Shown here: one piece after another, positions 1 to 7,936 of the stretch | How the letters are laid out: each line of letters begins with the position of its first letter | Numbering within the stretch: position 1 is the stretch's first letter | DNA from: Candidatus Zhuqueibacterota bacterium 4572_119 | GTDB lineage: Bacteria > Zhuqueibacterota > Zhuqueibacteria > Thermofontimicrobiales > Thermofontimicrobiaceae | Reading direction: 5' to 3' | NCBI GenBank assembly: GCA_002084535.1 | Contig: NBLI01000010.1 | Span: 1 to 16,812 of the forward strand | Length of the DNA: 16,812 nt | Position numbers and translations under genes: made by a program | The notes under the pieces: generated by a model | Seen by the model: only the letters and a program-made list of their open reading frames with translations | The model's database searches: none | Told to the model about the DNA's origin: nothing

Positions 1-2274
1 AAAGGAGTGATAAAATTCAAGAGAAGAAAAAAGCTTAAAATATGACATCTGACTATTGAGAAAAGAAGCAGAAGAAAACTTATAAAAAAACAGGTAATAT
101 TTGCCTGTTGCGGGAAACGGGTAACGATCCTGGGTATCCACAATTGATTGGAGTGTAATGGTTTTTAAATCGTAATTCGCGGTTGGATATCCATAGCCAG
201 AAATGGATTTGAGCTGAATGTCATTAACGGATACGATAAGAGATAATATTCCCAATCGCTCAATTTGTCTGCCGATGGAAAAAAAAGTTCCGTTGTTAAT
301 GCAGAGATACTCACCTGTTTTTTTTCCATTACTATAAACATAATTACGGTATCTTTGGTGATAAACATCGAATGAATTTGTTAAAAATGTTTTAAAGATT
401 CTATCTGATCGGTAACGGAATTTAAAAAGCTGATCTTTCATTCCATATTGAGCATGAAAGGTGAGTGGATTAGCAACGCCTAAAAAATTCTCGTCGATTA
501 ATTCTACCATTGCCTTGTTTTTTCTTTCCAAATCATAGCGGAAACTGAAACGCGCAAGAGTAAAAGCCTTTTCTTTAACTTTTATTATTATTTTTGCCTG
601 GTTGGATTCTTTCGATACGTTTAGAGATACTCGCTTAAAAAGATTTGTGCTGAAAATATTATTTATCCCTTTTTCCAATTCATTGATATTGAAAATGTTT
701 CCTTTCTTTAAGGGAAACTCACGCAAAATGACAAAATCCTTTGTTCTGTGATTATTTTCTATTTCCACAGAAGAAATAATTCCTTCATTTACAGTAATTT
801 CGAGAGAGTCATTTTTCAAAGAAACATTATCTATATTAAAAAAGGAATAGCCCCTTTCTTTGTATAGATTGGAAATTTTATGAAGGTCATTTTTGGATTG
901 AAAATAATTAATAGGCTTTCCGCTTTTGCTTTCGAGTTGTGATAAAATTAAGGAATCAGAAAAAACGGTATTGTTGATAACTCTCACATTCATAAATATC
1001 GGATTTGCTTCGCAAAAATAATGCACCGATAATAGACTGTCATCAAAAATACAATTTGCCCGAATATCCCTGAAGTATCCGGTTTGGTAGATTTTTTTCA
1101 TCGATAAATAAACGTCATCTAACGAGGCGATACTGTCGAGTGAAGTCTGAATGACGTCTTCCGCGATGTCCCTGAGTTCGTAATTAAAGCCAGAAAACTT
1201 AACATCATTAACAAAAAACCTCTCATTGCCAACAGAGTAATTGTTTTTAATTTTCAGCATATTTTTAATTTTATCGATATGTTTTCGGGCTTCTCTTTTT
1301 CCTGCCGCAACAAGGCTGTCAATTTGCCCGAATGCGTCTGAGCTGAACTCACTCAAATCAGGTTTGATCAAGATATCTGCTTTTTGTCTTTGCTGATCAT
1401 TTTTTTCTGCCTGCATGATCGAAGTTACCTGGTCAGCAATTTTCCAGGGCACATTGAGTTGGTTTTTGTCGTTCAATTCTGCTGTGGTATCAAGCCCGAT
1501 GATCAGGTCAACATCAAACTCCTGTGCCTCGTCAACCGGAATATTATTGATCAAGCCTCCGTCCACCAGCATTAGGTTATCTATGGCGACTGGCTCAAAA
1601 AGTAGCGGTACAGCAGACGATGCTTTCATTGCTTCTGCTAAATTGCCATCTTTTAGTAAATATTTTTTACCGGAAACCAAATCGCAGGCTAAAGCCCTGA
1701 ACGGAATGTCCAAATGATCAAAATCGGAATTGGCTTTAAAATCAGCGCCGAGAGTGAGTTTGGTAAGAATGGAAGTTAATGTCTGCCCGGGAGTTATGGC
1801 TTGCGGAAGGTCAAGTTTAAATCCACTGAATCGTAATTGAAGTATGGCTTTGTTTCTTTCTTGTTTCTGACCGATGAACAAATTGGTGCGCGGCGATTTA
1901 TCTATCATGATCTTGTCCCAGTCAATTGACCGGGCAATAGCTAATATTTCCTTTGCAGAATATCCCGAGGCGTATAATCCACCTACAATGCTTCCCATAC
2001 TGGTTCCAATAATTAAGTCGATGGGAATATCGTTTTCTTCGAAAACTTCCAGAACCCCAATTTGCGCGAATCCCCTGGCGCCGCCACCACTTAATGCCAA
2101 AGCAACTTTTGCTTTCTTTAATTTTTTATGGGAAAAAAAACAAGAGGGCGGTAAGTCAATATTTTCAAATTGCAGGGTTAACGTTTTAACTTCCAGCGAA
2201 TCAGACGTTTGTCCAATTGATTGAAAAAAAAGGGATGTACAGAATAGGAAAAAGGCTATTTTGATTTTTAACAT
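1..2274 (-). CDS. Patatin-like phospholipase with POTRA repeats and outer-membrane barrel (C-terminus cut off by window edge)
   Basis: Reading the minus strand from ATG at 2274 gives 758 residues with no stop before the window edge, so the C-terminus is missing. Residues 1-21 are a signal peptide (charged start, hydrophobic core, cleavage near SIGQ). A patatin domain follows at about 55-335: oxyanion loop SGGGARG (62-68), nucleophile Ser92 in GTSMG, and Asp238 of the DGG motif, so the catalytic dyad is complete. Three beta-alpha-alpha-beta-beta segments at about 352-424, 425-498 and 499-572 look like POTRA domains. From about 573 the sequence has alternating beta strands like a BamA/D15 barrel. 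The family is the NTE/RssA-type patatin fused to a surface-antigen domain, related to type Vd PlpD; the expected role is an outer-membrane-anchored or surface lipase (A-type phospholipase). The substrate cannot be read from sequence. No good Shine-Dalgarno precedes the ATG, but the signal peptide supports this start. Confidence 0.9.
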   Translation of the reverse strand, partial: MLKIKIAFFLFCTSLFFQSIGQTSDSLEVKTLTLQFENIDLPPSCFFSHKKLKKAKVALALSGGGARGFAQIGVLEVFEENDIPIDLIIGTSMGSIVGGLYASGYSAKEILAIARSIDWDKIMIDKSPRTNLFIGQKQERNKAILQLRFSGFKLDLPQAITPGQTLTSILTKLTLGADFKANSDFDHLDIPFRALACDLVSGKKYLLKDGNLAEAMKASSAVPLLFEPVAIDNLMLVDGGLINNIPVDEAQEFDVDLIIGLDTTAELNDKNQLNVPWKIADQVTSIMQAEKNDQQRQKADILIKPDLSEFSSDAFGQIDSLVAAGKREARKHIDKIKNMLKIKNNYSVGNERFFVNDVKFSGFNYELRDIAEDVIQTSLDSIASLDDVYLSMKKIYQTGYFRDIRANCIFDDSLLSVHYFCEANPIFMNVRVINNTVFSDSLILSQLESKSGKPINYFQSKNDLHKISNLYKERGYSFFNIDNVSLKNDSLEITVNEGIISSVEIENNHRTKDFVILREFPLKKGNIFNINELEKGINNIFSTNLFKRVSLNVSKESNQAKIIIKVKEKAFTLARFSFRYDLERKNKAMVELIDENFLGVANPLTFHAQYGMKDQLFKFRYRSDRIFKTFLTNSFDVYHQRYRNYVYSNGKKTGEYLCINNGTFFSIGRQIERLGILSLIVSVNDIQLKSISGYGYPTANYDLKTITLQSIVDTQDRYPFPATGKYYLFFYKFSSASFLNSQMSYFKLFSSLEFYHSF

Positions 2275-2500
2275 TTTAAAAAAAACCCAAAGTATCCAAT
2301 ATGAAAGTTTGACAATTTATTAGGCAGCTTATTTAAAACAAGCCAAGTTGTGCTAAACGGGCGCCCTTCATTGCTTTAAATACTAAATTTCTTACTCTAA
2401 AACAAGGCAAAGGTTCAAAAAAAGCCGGCTCAAAAAAATAAATTTGACTTTAATGTTTTTATTTTGTAGTTTATTTGAATATTGAATTTAGGGTAGAATT
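2275..2500. other. Divergent intergenic region between the patatin gene and bioY
   Basis: This AT-rich spacer must hold the promoters of both divergent genes. The bioY promoter is listed separately. A second TTGACA lies at 2309-2314 (+ strand) with only a poor -10 (TTTAAA) 17 nt on. Two short GC palindromes stand out from the AT-rich background: GGGCGCCC (2359-2366) and AGCCGGCT (2423-2430). They could be protein-binding sites, but they are only 8 bp long. No open frame with a credible start was seen. Confidence 0.5.
2444..2472 (+). promoter_or_regulatory. Putative bioY promoter
   Basis: TTGACT (2444-2449), a 17-nt spacer and TAGTTT (2467-2472) match a sigma-70-like layout, with a -10 that also fits the TAnnTT(T) form of Bacteroidota-type promoters. 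It lies 28 nt upstream of the TTG start of bioY. The same architecture occurs before hrcA, which raises confidence in both. No biotin-operator-like dyad was recognised. Confidence 0.5.
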
Positions 2501-3100
2501 TTGTCCGGACCACAAAAGAACAAAACAATAATTTTAATCAGTCTGTTTACCGCTTTAACAGCAGTGGGTGCTTTTTTAAAAATTCCCCTGCCAACAGTTC
2601 CCATAACATTGCAGACGTTTTTTGTCCTAATGTGCGGCAACCTTTTGTCGGGCGTACATGGATCAATCAGCCAAATCACTTACCTTATTTTAGGATTGAT
2701 TGGCATCCCGATTTTCGCTTATGGCGGCGGTCCCGGATATATCTTTCAGCCTACGTTTGGTTATTTGTTGGGCTATCCATTTTGTGCTTTAATAGTTGGA
2801 CTTATTAGAGAAAAAATATTACCGGATATAAAAATACGTCAATATTCAAAAAGGAAAATTTTTTATTCCCTTTTTGTTTCGGATATTGTTGGTGTAATTG
2901 TAATTTTTAGTTTTGGGCTTGGCTATTTGTACCTGAATATTAAATATCATATTTATTCAAATTTAGACCATGCTTCTTTAAGCACCGGATTGGATATAAA
3001 AAAGATTATCAATTCAACAATTATGGTATTTGTTCCTTTTGATTTATTGAAAGCTTTTTTAGCATCTTTGTTGAGCGTAAGACTTGTTAAAATGCTTTGA
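2501..3100 (+). CDS. bioY: BioY family biotin transporter (ECF S component)
   Basis: The 199-residue product is the usual BioY length. BioY is the substrate-binding membrane subunit of energy-coupling-factor biotin importers, and can also work without the ECF ATPase and T subunits. The N-terminal signature is clear: a first helix with FTALTAVGAFLKIPLP, then VPITLQTFFVLMCGNLL, followed by the glycine-rich FAYGGGPGYIFQPTFGYLLGYP segment. About six hydrophobic helices fit an inner-membrane protein. The start is TTG at 2501: a TAG lies in frame at 2489-2491 and the next methionine is inside the conserved region. No ecfA, ecfT, birA or bio biosynthesis gene is next to it, so the energising partners, if used, are elsewhere. 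Confidence 0.93.
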   Translation: MSGPQKNKTIILISLFTALTAVGAFLKIPLPTVPITLQTFFVLMCGNLLSGVHGSISQITYLILGLIGIPIFAYGGGPGYIFQPTFGYLLGYPFCALIVGLIREKILPDIKIRQYSKRKIFYSLFVSDIVGVIVIFSFGLGYLYLNIKYHIYSNLDHASLSTGLDIKKIINSTIMVFVPFDLLKAFLASLLSVRLVKML

Positions 3101-3281
3101 AAAGAATTGAGCAATAATCAGATCACGTATGTTTATATAAAATTCTTTCCCAATATTTATTTAAATCAGCGAGCAATGTTTTTTTGTAGTCGTGATTAAT
3201 TTAACCAAAAATATGAGATAATTCAAGTAATAATTAATAAAATCAATAAACAAGTAAACTTTTTTCAAGTGAGGCAAAGAT
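3101..3281. other. Intergenic spacer, bioY to amino-sugar kinase
   Basis: This AT-rich spacer has no credible gene. A perfect 8-bp inverted repeat, AAAGAATT (3101-3108) with AATTCTTT (3141-3148), begins immediately after the bioY stop. Its 32-nt loop and lack of a following T-run make it a poor intrinsic terminator. No TTGAC-type promoter was seen. A Shine-Dalgarno GAGG at 3271-3274 lies 7 nt before the next ATG. Confidence 0.4.
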
Positions 3282-4271
3282 ATGACTAAATATGTCATCG
3301 GGGTTGACGGTGGTGGAACAAAGACAGAATTGGTGTTAGTGGACAACGAGGGAAATTTAATTTCCAAAGAGCGGGTGGGTAGCACGAATTTTCAGGCCAT
3401 GGGAGGTCCTAATGTCAGGCAGGAACTTCTTGACGGTTTTGAGAAAATAATTAATAACAGCAAAATACAGCTGAGCAAAATAGATCACATATACCTTGGA
3501 CTTGCCGGAGCGGGGCGTGTTAGTGATCAAAAGAGCATTGCTGATCTCTTTGACGATACGGAATATCAAGGAAAAATAACGGTTAACAGCGATGCAATAA
3601 TTGCCCTGGCAGGTGCGTTCGGAACCGAGCCCGGAATTATCATCATTTCCGGGACAGGCGCGATTTGTTTTGGAAGCAATGAAAGAGGTGAAGTCGTTCG
3701 ATCGGGTGGCTGGGGATATTTGCTTGGAGATGAAGGTAGTGGCTATTATATTGGCAGAGAAGCTGTTGTATCCGCGTTTAAGGATTTTGACGGCAGAGGA
3801 GAAAAGACTATTCTAAAAAAGAAAATAATAGAGCATTTCAAGCTTCAAGCCATCGATGAGTTGGTTCCATTGATTTATCAAAATAAAATTGACAGAATTA
3901 AAATTGCAAACTTGGCACCTTTGGTTTTTGATTGCGCGAAAAAGGGTGACGCGATTTCAGAGGGGATTATTAAAAAATCCGGGCAGGAGCTGGGAAAACT
4001 GGCAAAAGCTGTTGCAGAAAAACTTGGTTTCTCTGGAGAAGAAGTAAACGTCGCTCTGATAGGTAGTATCTTTAAGCAAAAAGACCTGCTTTTGAATCAC
4101 ATTTCAAAAGAATTATATGAAATATCCTGGAATGTATCAATTATTGATCCAATGTTTCAGCCATCGTATGGTGCTGCTTTGATGGCATTAAAATTTTTGA
4201 ATTATGAAATAAATGAATCGTTACTAACGACCCTGAAAAATTCAATAAAAAATTTCATTGAAATTCAATAG
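3282..4271 (+). CDS. BadF/BadG-family amino-sugar kinase (GlcNAc/MurNAc kinase-like)
   Basis: The 329-residue ASKHA-fold kinase belongs to the BadF/BadG/BcrA/BcrD ATPase family, in the branch with eukaryotic N-acetylglucosamine kinase and bacterial MurK. Seen in sequence: phosphate-1 loop GVDGGGTKTELVLV (residues 7-20), likely catalytic Asp104 in NSDA, phosphate-2 GTGA (124-127), the GGWGYLLGDEGSGYYIGREA segment (about 142-161), and a C-terminal adenosine-type GSI segment. BadF proper activates benzoyl-CoA reductase, but these kinase motifs and the context argue for sugar phosphorylation. anmK starts 1 nt after its stop, so the likely substrate is GlcNAc and/or MurNAc released during cell-wall recycling; that choice is inference. 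ATG 3282 has GAGG 7 nt upstream and gives the canonical N-terminus. Confidence 0.88.
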   Translation: MTKYVIGVDGGGTKTELVLVDNEGNLISKERVGSTNFQAMGGPNVRQELLDGFEKIINNSKIQLSKIDHIYLGLAGAGRVSDQKSIADLFDDTEYQGKITVNSDAIIALAGAFGTEPGIIIISGTGAICFGSNERGEVVRSGGWGYLLGDEGSGYYIGREAVVSAFKDFDGRGEKTILKKKIIEHFKLQAIDELVPLIYQNKIDRIKIANLAPLVFDCAKKGDAISEGIIKKSGQELGKLAKAVAEKLGFSGEEVNVALIGSIFKQKDLLLNHISKELYEISWNVSIIDPMFQPSYGAALMALKFLNYEINESLLTTLKNSIKNFIEIQ

Positions 4272-4272
4272 T

Positions 4273-5460
4273 ATGCATCCTTTTTACCAAATATATAATA
4301 AGGAAGAAAGGATTGTTGCTGGACTGATGTCCGGTACGTCACTGGACGGAATAGACACAGCACTGGTTAAGATATTCAATTCAGGAAAAAATACTCACTT
4401 CGAGCTAATTGATTTTCAGACAACAGGTTTTACTGACCAATTGCGCGCTAAGCTTTCGCAGATATCTCAAGCAGGATCTGGGAGTGTTGATGATATTTGC
4501 AGGATTGATACGGTTTTGGCAGAATATTACCTGGACGCGGTTTGCAGCATTTGTGAAAAATCAAAAATTAAAATAAGTGATTTGGATTTGATAGGAACTC
4601 ATGGGCAAACGATACATCATCTTCCCAACGCGGAAAAATATTTGGGAAAAAATTCACGTTCCACATTTCAGATTGGAAATCCGGCACTAATTGCCAGTCG
4701 GTCAGGAGTCATTACCGTCGGAAATTTCAGGCAGGCTGACATTGCCCTTGGCGGACAGGGAGCACCCCTTGTTCCTTATGTTGATTATATTTTGTTTCGG
4801 TCAGAAGAGTTTGACCGTGTTTTATTGAATATTGGGGGAATTGCAAATATAACAATTTTACCAGCTGGGTGTCGTGAAAAAGATGTACTGGCTTATGATA
4901 CAGGTCCTGGTAATATGGTGATTAACAGGCTAATGGAAATATTATATGAAAAGCCGTTTGATAACAACGGGGAGTTAGCGTGTAAGGGAGATGTCTCAAA
5001 ATCATTGTTATCAGATTTACTTGAAAACCCGTATTTTAAAAAACCGGCGCCGAAATCAACTGGCAGGGAAGAATTTGGAGAAAATTTTTGCAAAAAGGTT
5101 TTGCGGCTAAGTGCCAAATTAAAGTTAAGAAATGAAGATATTGTGGCTTCAGCGACCGAACTAACAGCATTAACGATTATGAAAGGAATTGACCTGTCGA
5201 ATCTACCGCAAGATACTAAAAAACAACTGATCGTCAGTGGGGGTGGAATTCATAATAAGGTGATAATGAATTCGCTGAAAAGGAAATTGAAAAACGCATC
5301 GCTGAAGACGTCAGATCGATTCGGAATTCCGGCGGATGCCAAAGAAGCAATTTGTTTCGCGATATTGGCAAATGAAACTATAGCGGGAAAACCCGCCAAT
5401 TTACCATCGGTAACTGGAGCAAGTAGAAAAAGCATTTTAGGCGCGGTATATTTTCCTTGA
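4273..5460 (+). CDS. anmK: Anhydro-N-acetylmuramic acid kinase
   Basis: AnmK opens 1,6-anhydro-MurNAc and phosphorylates it to MurNAc-6-phosphate in the cytoplasm, a step of peptidoglycan recycling. Hallmarks, numbered from ATG 4273: GLMSGTSLDGID (17-28), the IGTHGQTIHH block, the ADIALGGQGAPLVPYVD block whose Asp156 corresponds to the catalytic base of characterised AnmK, LLNIGGIANIT, AYDTGPGNM, and a C-terminal VSGGGIHN. The product of 395 residues is slightly longer than the common 370-380. The frame also allows a TTG start at 4258, inside the end of the kinase gene. The ATG immediately after that gene's stop was preferred; neither has a clear Shine-Dalgarno. No MurQ etherase, the usual next enzyme, is in the window. 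Confidence 0.95.
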   Translation: MHPFYQIYNKEERIVAGLMSGTSLDGIDTALVKIFNSGKNTHFELIDFQTTGFTDQLRAKLSQISQAGSGSVDDICRIDTVLAEYYLDAVCSICEKSKIKISDLDLIGTHGQTIHHLPNAEKYLGKNSRSTFQIGNPALIASRSGVITVGNFRQADIALGGQGAPLVPYVDYILFRSEEFDRVLLNIGGIANITILPAGCREKDVLAYDTGPGNMVINRLMEILYEKPFDNNGELACKGDVSKSLLSDLLENPYFKKPAPKSTGREEFGENFCKKVLRLSAKLKLRNEDIVASATELTALTIMKGIDLSNLPQDTKKQLIVSGGGIHNKVIMNSLKRKLKNASLKTSDRFGIPADAKEAICFAILANETIAGKPANLPSVTGASRKSILGAVYFP

Positions 5461-5541
5461 GCAAAAACGAGAGAAGTAAAGTCCTTTTATGAAGAGAATA
5501 AGCGACGGCATGGTGATCTCATAAAAAAGAGCGTTCAGAAA

Positions 5542-6306
5542 ATGTCAACACGTAGTCAAAAATTACACGCTTCTCCCTATTCAAAATTAGCATTGATATA
5601 CGATGATATAATGTCACACGTTGATTATCGAAGGTGGGCGCAATACATTAGTGCAATAATTGAGAGGTACAACAAAGAAACCAATACGATTCTTGACATT
5701 GCTTGCGGCACCGGCAGCTTGTTGTTAGAGTTGTACCGGGAAAAGTATCAGTTGATTGGGTTTGATTTTTCTTTTGATATGGTAAAAAAAGCGCGGGAAA
5801 AAAGAATAACCAGCAACGACCTATTTTTCTATCAGGGTGATATGAGGTTTTTTTCCTTGAACTTAAAGGTTGATGCAGCATTATGTTTATATGACAGCAT
5901 AAATTATTTAACAGAATTTGATCAATGGAAATTGATGTTCGATTGTGTGTGGCGTGTTCTTTCAAGCGGAGGGTTGTTTATCTTTGATATTTGTACGGAA
6001 AAAAACTCGATAAAATACTTCAGCCAATATATAGAGTCCAATGCTGGTGAAAATTATGATTATAAGCGAGAAAGCTCTTATGATAAAAGAAAAAATGTCC
6101 ATATTAATAAATTTGCAATCAATTTTGATCATGAATATGAGCAGATTATTGAAAGCCATGTACAGCGAATCTATTTATTAAATGAAGTTGAGAAGCTTAT
6201 AGCTGAATCGAAATTCCATTGTTTGGGAATATTTGATGGATTTTCTTTTAGGAGGGGAAGTGAGAATTCTTTGAGGGTACATTACGTTTTGCAAAAGGTA
6301 GTTTAG
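5542..6306 (+). CDS. Class I SAM-dependent methyltransferase
   Basis: This 254-residue protein has a Rossmann-fold methyltransferase core: SAM-binding motif I ILDIACGTG (50-58), the acidic strand LIGFDFS (motif II), GDMRFF (motif III) and the LCLYDSINYL/GGLFIFD strands. It resembles the broad Methyltransf_25 class that includes small-molecule and tRNA or quinone methyltransferases. No substrate-specific signature is visible, so the target is not assigned. The first 20 residues (SPYSKLALIYDDIM) match a common N-terminal cap in this class. It lies 81 nt after anmK and 1 nt before ftsE, so co-transcription with ftsEX is likely. ATG 5542 has only a weak AAGAG-type ribosome site. Confidence 0.85.
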   Translation: MSTRSQKLHASPYSKLALIYDDIMSHVDYRRWAQYISAIIERYNKETNTILDIACGTGSLLLELYREKYQLIGFDFSFDMVKKAREKRITSNDLFFYQGDMRFFSLNLKVDAALCLYDSINYLTEFDQWKLMFDCVWRVLSSGGLFIFDICTEKNSIKYFSQYIESNAGENYDYKRESSYDKRKNVHINKFAINFDHEYEQIIESHVQRIYLLNEVEKLIAESKFHCLGIFDGFSFRRGSENSLRVHYVLQKVV

Positions 6307-6307
6307 C

Positions 6308-6955
6308 ATGATAACAATTTCCAATGTAAGAGCATTTTATAAAGGCGGCGACGGTCTCGAATTAGTCAACTTAACCATGATGCCAGGAGAATTTGCGTAT
6401 TTGATTGGACCAAGCGGTGCTGGCAAGAGCAGTGTTTTGAAGTTGATTTATATGGACATTGTACCACAATCAGGATATGTCAAAGTGGGTGGCTTCAGTT
6501 CTCTCACCATTAAAAAGAAACAGATTCCTTTGCTTCGCAGGAAATTGGGAATTATTTTTCAGGACTTTAAGTTGCTGACTGACAGAACCGTCTTTGAAAA
6601 TGTTGCTTTTACTTTACAGGTTACCAATGTGAACAGAAATGAGATAAAAAGAAAGGTTCTCAGGGTGTTGGCTGAAGTTGGGCTAAGCCACAAACGCAAT
6701 AAAATACCAACAGAACTCTCTGGTGGAGAGCAACAAAGGGCTGCGATCGCCAGAGCTCTGGTGAATGATCCGATAATTCTTCTGGCGGACGAGCTAACAG
6801 GAAACCTGGATCCAGAGTCAGAAGAGGAAATCATCAAGCTTTTAGAAAAAATCAATTCAAAGGGAACAGGCATATTAATGGCAACGCACGACGATAAGCT
6901 GGTGCGCGGTCGAAACAGAAAAATTATACGAATAGAAAAAGGAAGAACATTATAA
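6308..6955 (+). CDS. ftsE: Cell division ATP-binding protein FtsE
   Basis: FtsE is the cytoplasmic ATPase of the FtsEX complex, which signals from the divisome through FtsX to periplasmic peptidoglycan-hydrolase activators. The 215 residues are typical. Motifs: Walker A GPSGAGKSS (34-42), Q-loop FQDF near 84-87, signature LSGGEQQRAAIARAL (137-151), Walker B ILLADE with Asp161/Glu162, and H-loop His194 in ATHDD. One oddity is the D-loop lead-in DELTGNLD, where Leu163 replaces the nearly universal proline of DEPTGNLD. FtsE is favoured over LolD by its size and by the ftsX gene directly behind it. The ATG lies 1 nt after the methyltransferase stop, and the TAA stop abuts ftsX. Confidence 0.94.
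   Translation: MITISNVRAFYKGGDGLELVNLTMMPGEFAYLIGPSGAGKSSVLKLIYMDIVPQSGYVKVGGFSSLTIKKKQIPLLRRKLGIIFQDFKLLTDRTVFENVAFTLQVTNVNRNEIKRKVLRVLAEVGLSHKRNKIPTELSGGEQQRAAIARALVNDPIILLADELTGNLDPESEEEIIKLLEKINSKGTGILMATHDDKLVRGRNRKIIRIEKGRTL
6938..6945 (+). promoter_or_regulatory. Ribosome-binding site supporting the TTG start of ftsX
   Basis: AAAGGAAG near the end of ftsE sits 10 nt upstream of the TTG at 6956. It supports initiation there although the codon is not ATG. Confidence 0.5.
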
Positions 6956-7816
6956 TTGACCAGAATATCGCTATATTCAATCATTGAGGGATTGAAGGGT
7001 TTAAGGCGCGCAAAGTTTTCAGCATCAGTTTCCATATTCACAATTTTTATTTCGCTGATCATGATTGCCATTTTTTTAATCTTTATTTTTAATGTTCATT
7101 TAATTATCAGCCAAATACAATCCCGTCTGGAAATAGAAATATTTATTGATAATTCGCTAAATCAAGAACAGGTTGAATTGTTAAATGATAACATCAGAAA
7201 AATAGAGGGGGTTGAAGAGGTAAAGTATATTTCAAAAGACGAGGCAGCGGAAATTTTTCGCAAACAATTCGGACAGGATGTGTTTGATATTTTGGATGAA
7301 AACCCATTGCCGGCATCTTTTCGGTTAAAGTTAACACCTCAGTTCAGGTCATCTGATAAAACGCGAGCAATATTTGATCAGATTTTGCAGATGGAAGGCA
7401 TCGACGAAATTTTATACCGGCAGGATTTACTGGCTCTGCTGGAAAAATATATGACCTTTTTTTTACTAATTGCCCTGGTGATTGGCTTGCTCCTTTCGTT
7501 TAGTTCAATCATATTGGTTTCAAATACGATAAAGTTGGTAATTTTTTCCAGGCGAAAAATAATAGATATCATGAAGTTGGTCGGCGCTACACGTGGATTC
7601 ATTCGAAGACCATATATAGTTGAAGGTGTTATTCAGGGCGGAACTGGGGGAATACTGGCAGCGATGTTCTTTTGGGGGGTGTTCAAAATTGTTAATTTGG
7701 AAATTCCGGGAGTGATTATCTTTGACCAGCGTTTATATATATTGTTGATAGTTATTGGCATAGTCTTTGGTTATATTGGCAGTATTTTCGCGATACGAAA
7801 GTTTCTTAAATATTGA
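6956..7816 (+). CDS. ftsX: Cell division protein FtsX (permease-like)
   Basis: FtsX is the membrane partner of FtsE. The 286 residues have the standard topology: cytoplasmic N-terminus with a YSIIEGLKGLRRAK motif, TM1 (about 26-51), a periplasmic domain (about 52-163) with the EIFIDNSLNQEQVELL and VKYISKDEA features of FtsX, then TM2 (167-190), TM3 (224-245) and TM4 (260-280). The conserved cytoplasmic loop RKIIDIMKLVGATRGFIRRPY precedes TM3. The start is TTG at 6956, directly after the ftsE TAA and in the same frame, so there is no upstream alternative; the next methionine is inside TM1. The periplasmic domain should recruit a hydrolase or its activator, but no EnvC- or NlpC/P60-type gene is nearby. 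Confidence 0.93.
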   Translation: MTRISLYSIIEGLKGLRRAKFSASVSIFTIFISLIMIAIFLIFIFNVHLIISQIQSRLEIEIFIDNSLNQEQVELLNDNIRKIEGVEEVKYISKDEAAEIFRKQFGQDVFDILDENPLPASFRLKLTPQFRSSDKTRAIFDQILQMEGIDEILYRQDLLALLEKYMTFFLLIALVIGLLLSFSSIILVSNTIKLVIFSRRKIIDIMKLVGATRGFIRRPYIVEGVIQGGTGGILAAMFFWGVFKIVNLEIPGVIIFDQRLYILLIVIGIVFGYIGSIFAIRKFLKY

Positions 7817-7826
7817 GCTGGTTGAA

Positions 7827-7873
7827 ACTTAATATAATTAAGTAGGTAAATGGCAATTCATTTAGTAGTTTTT
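7827..7873 (+). terminator. Weak candidate terminator after ftsX
   Basis: Two AT-rich inverted repeats follow the ftsX stop: ACTTAAT-ATA-ATTAAGT (7827-7843) and TAAATG-6 nt-CATTTA (7847-7864), the second followed by GTAG and TTTTT (7869-7873). The stems have few G/C pairs, so efficiency is doubtful. Confidence 0.3.
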
Positions 7874-7907
7874 ATTGGATTCTGATTTTTTAAGAGCGAA
7901 ATTTTAC

Positions 7908-7936
7908 TTGACAAAAGAAATAAAAATTCTTATCTT
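7908..7936 (+). promoter_or_regulatory. Putative hrcA-grpE-dnaJ promoter
   Basis: TTGACA (7908-7913), a 17-nt spacer and TATCTT (7931-7936) form a strong candidate promoter 74 nt upstream of the hrcA ATG. The -10 reads on as TATCTTTA, close to the TAnnTTTG form. No CIRCE operator (TTAGCACTC-N9-GAGTGCTAA) overlaps it. Instead an AT-rich dyad, CTTTAA-6 nt-TTAAAG (7934-7951), covers the -10 and expected start point. Confidence 0.55.

Noticed and set aside
1384..2224. Open frames of 63-116 codons on the + strand (1384-1575, 1415-1717, 1874-2224)
   Set aside because: They lie antisense to the patatin domain, whose minus-strand frame has all catalytic motifs. No domain or ribosome site supports them.
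6559..7071. 170-codon minus-strand open frame
   Set aside because: It is the antisense shadow of ftsE and the start of ftsX, low in complexity and without recognisable features.
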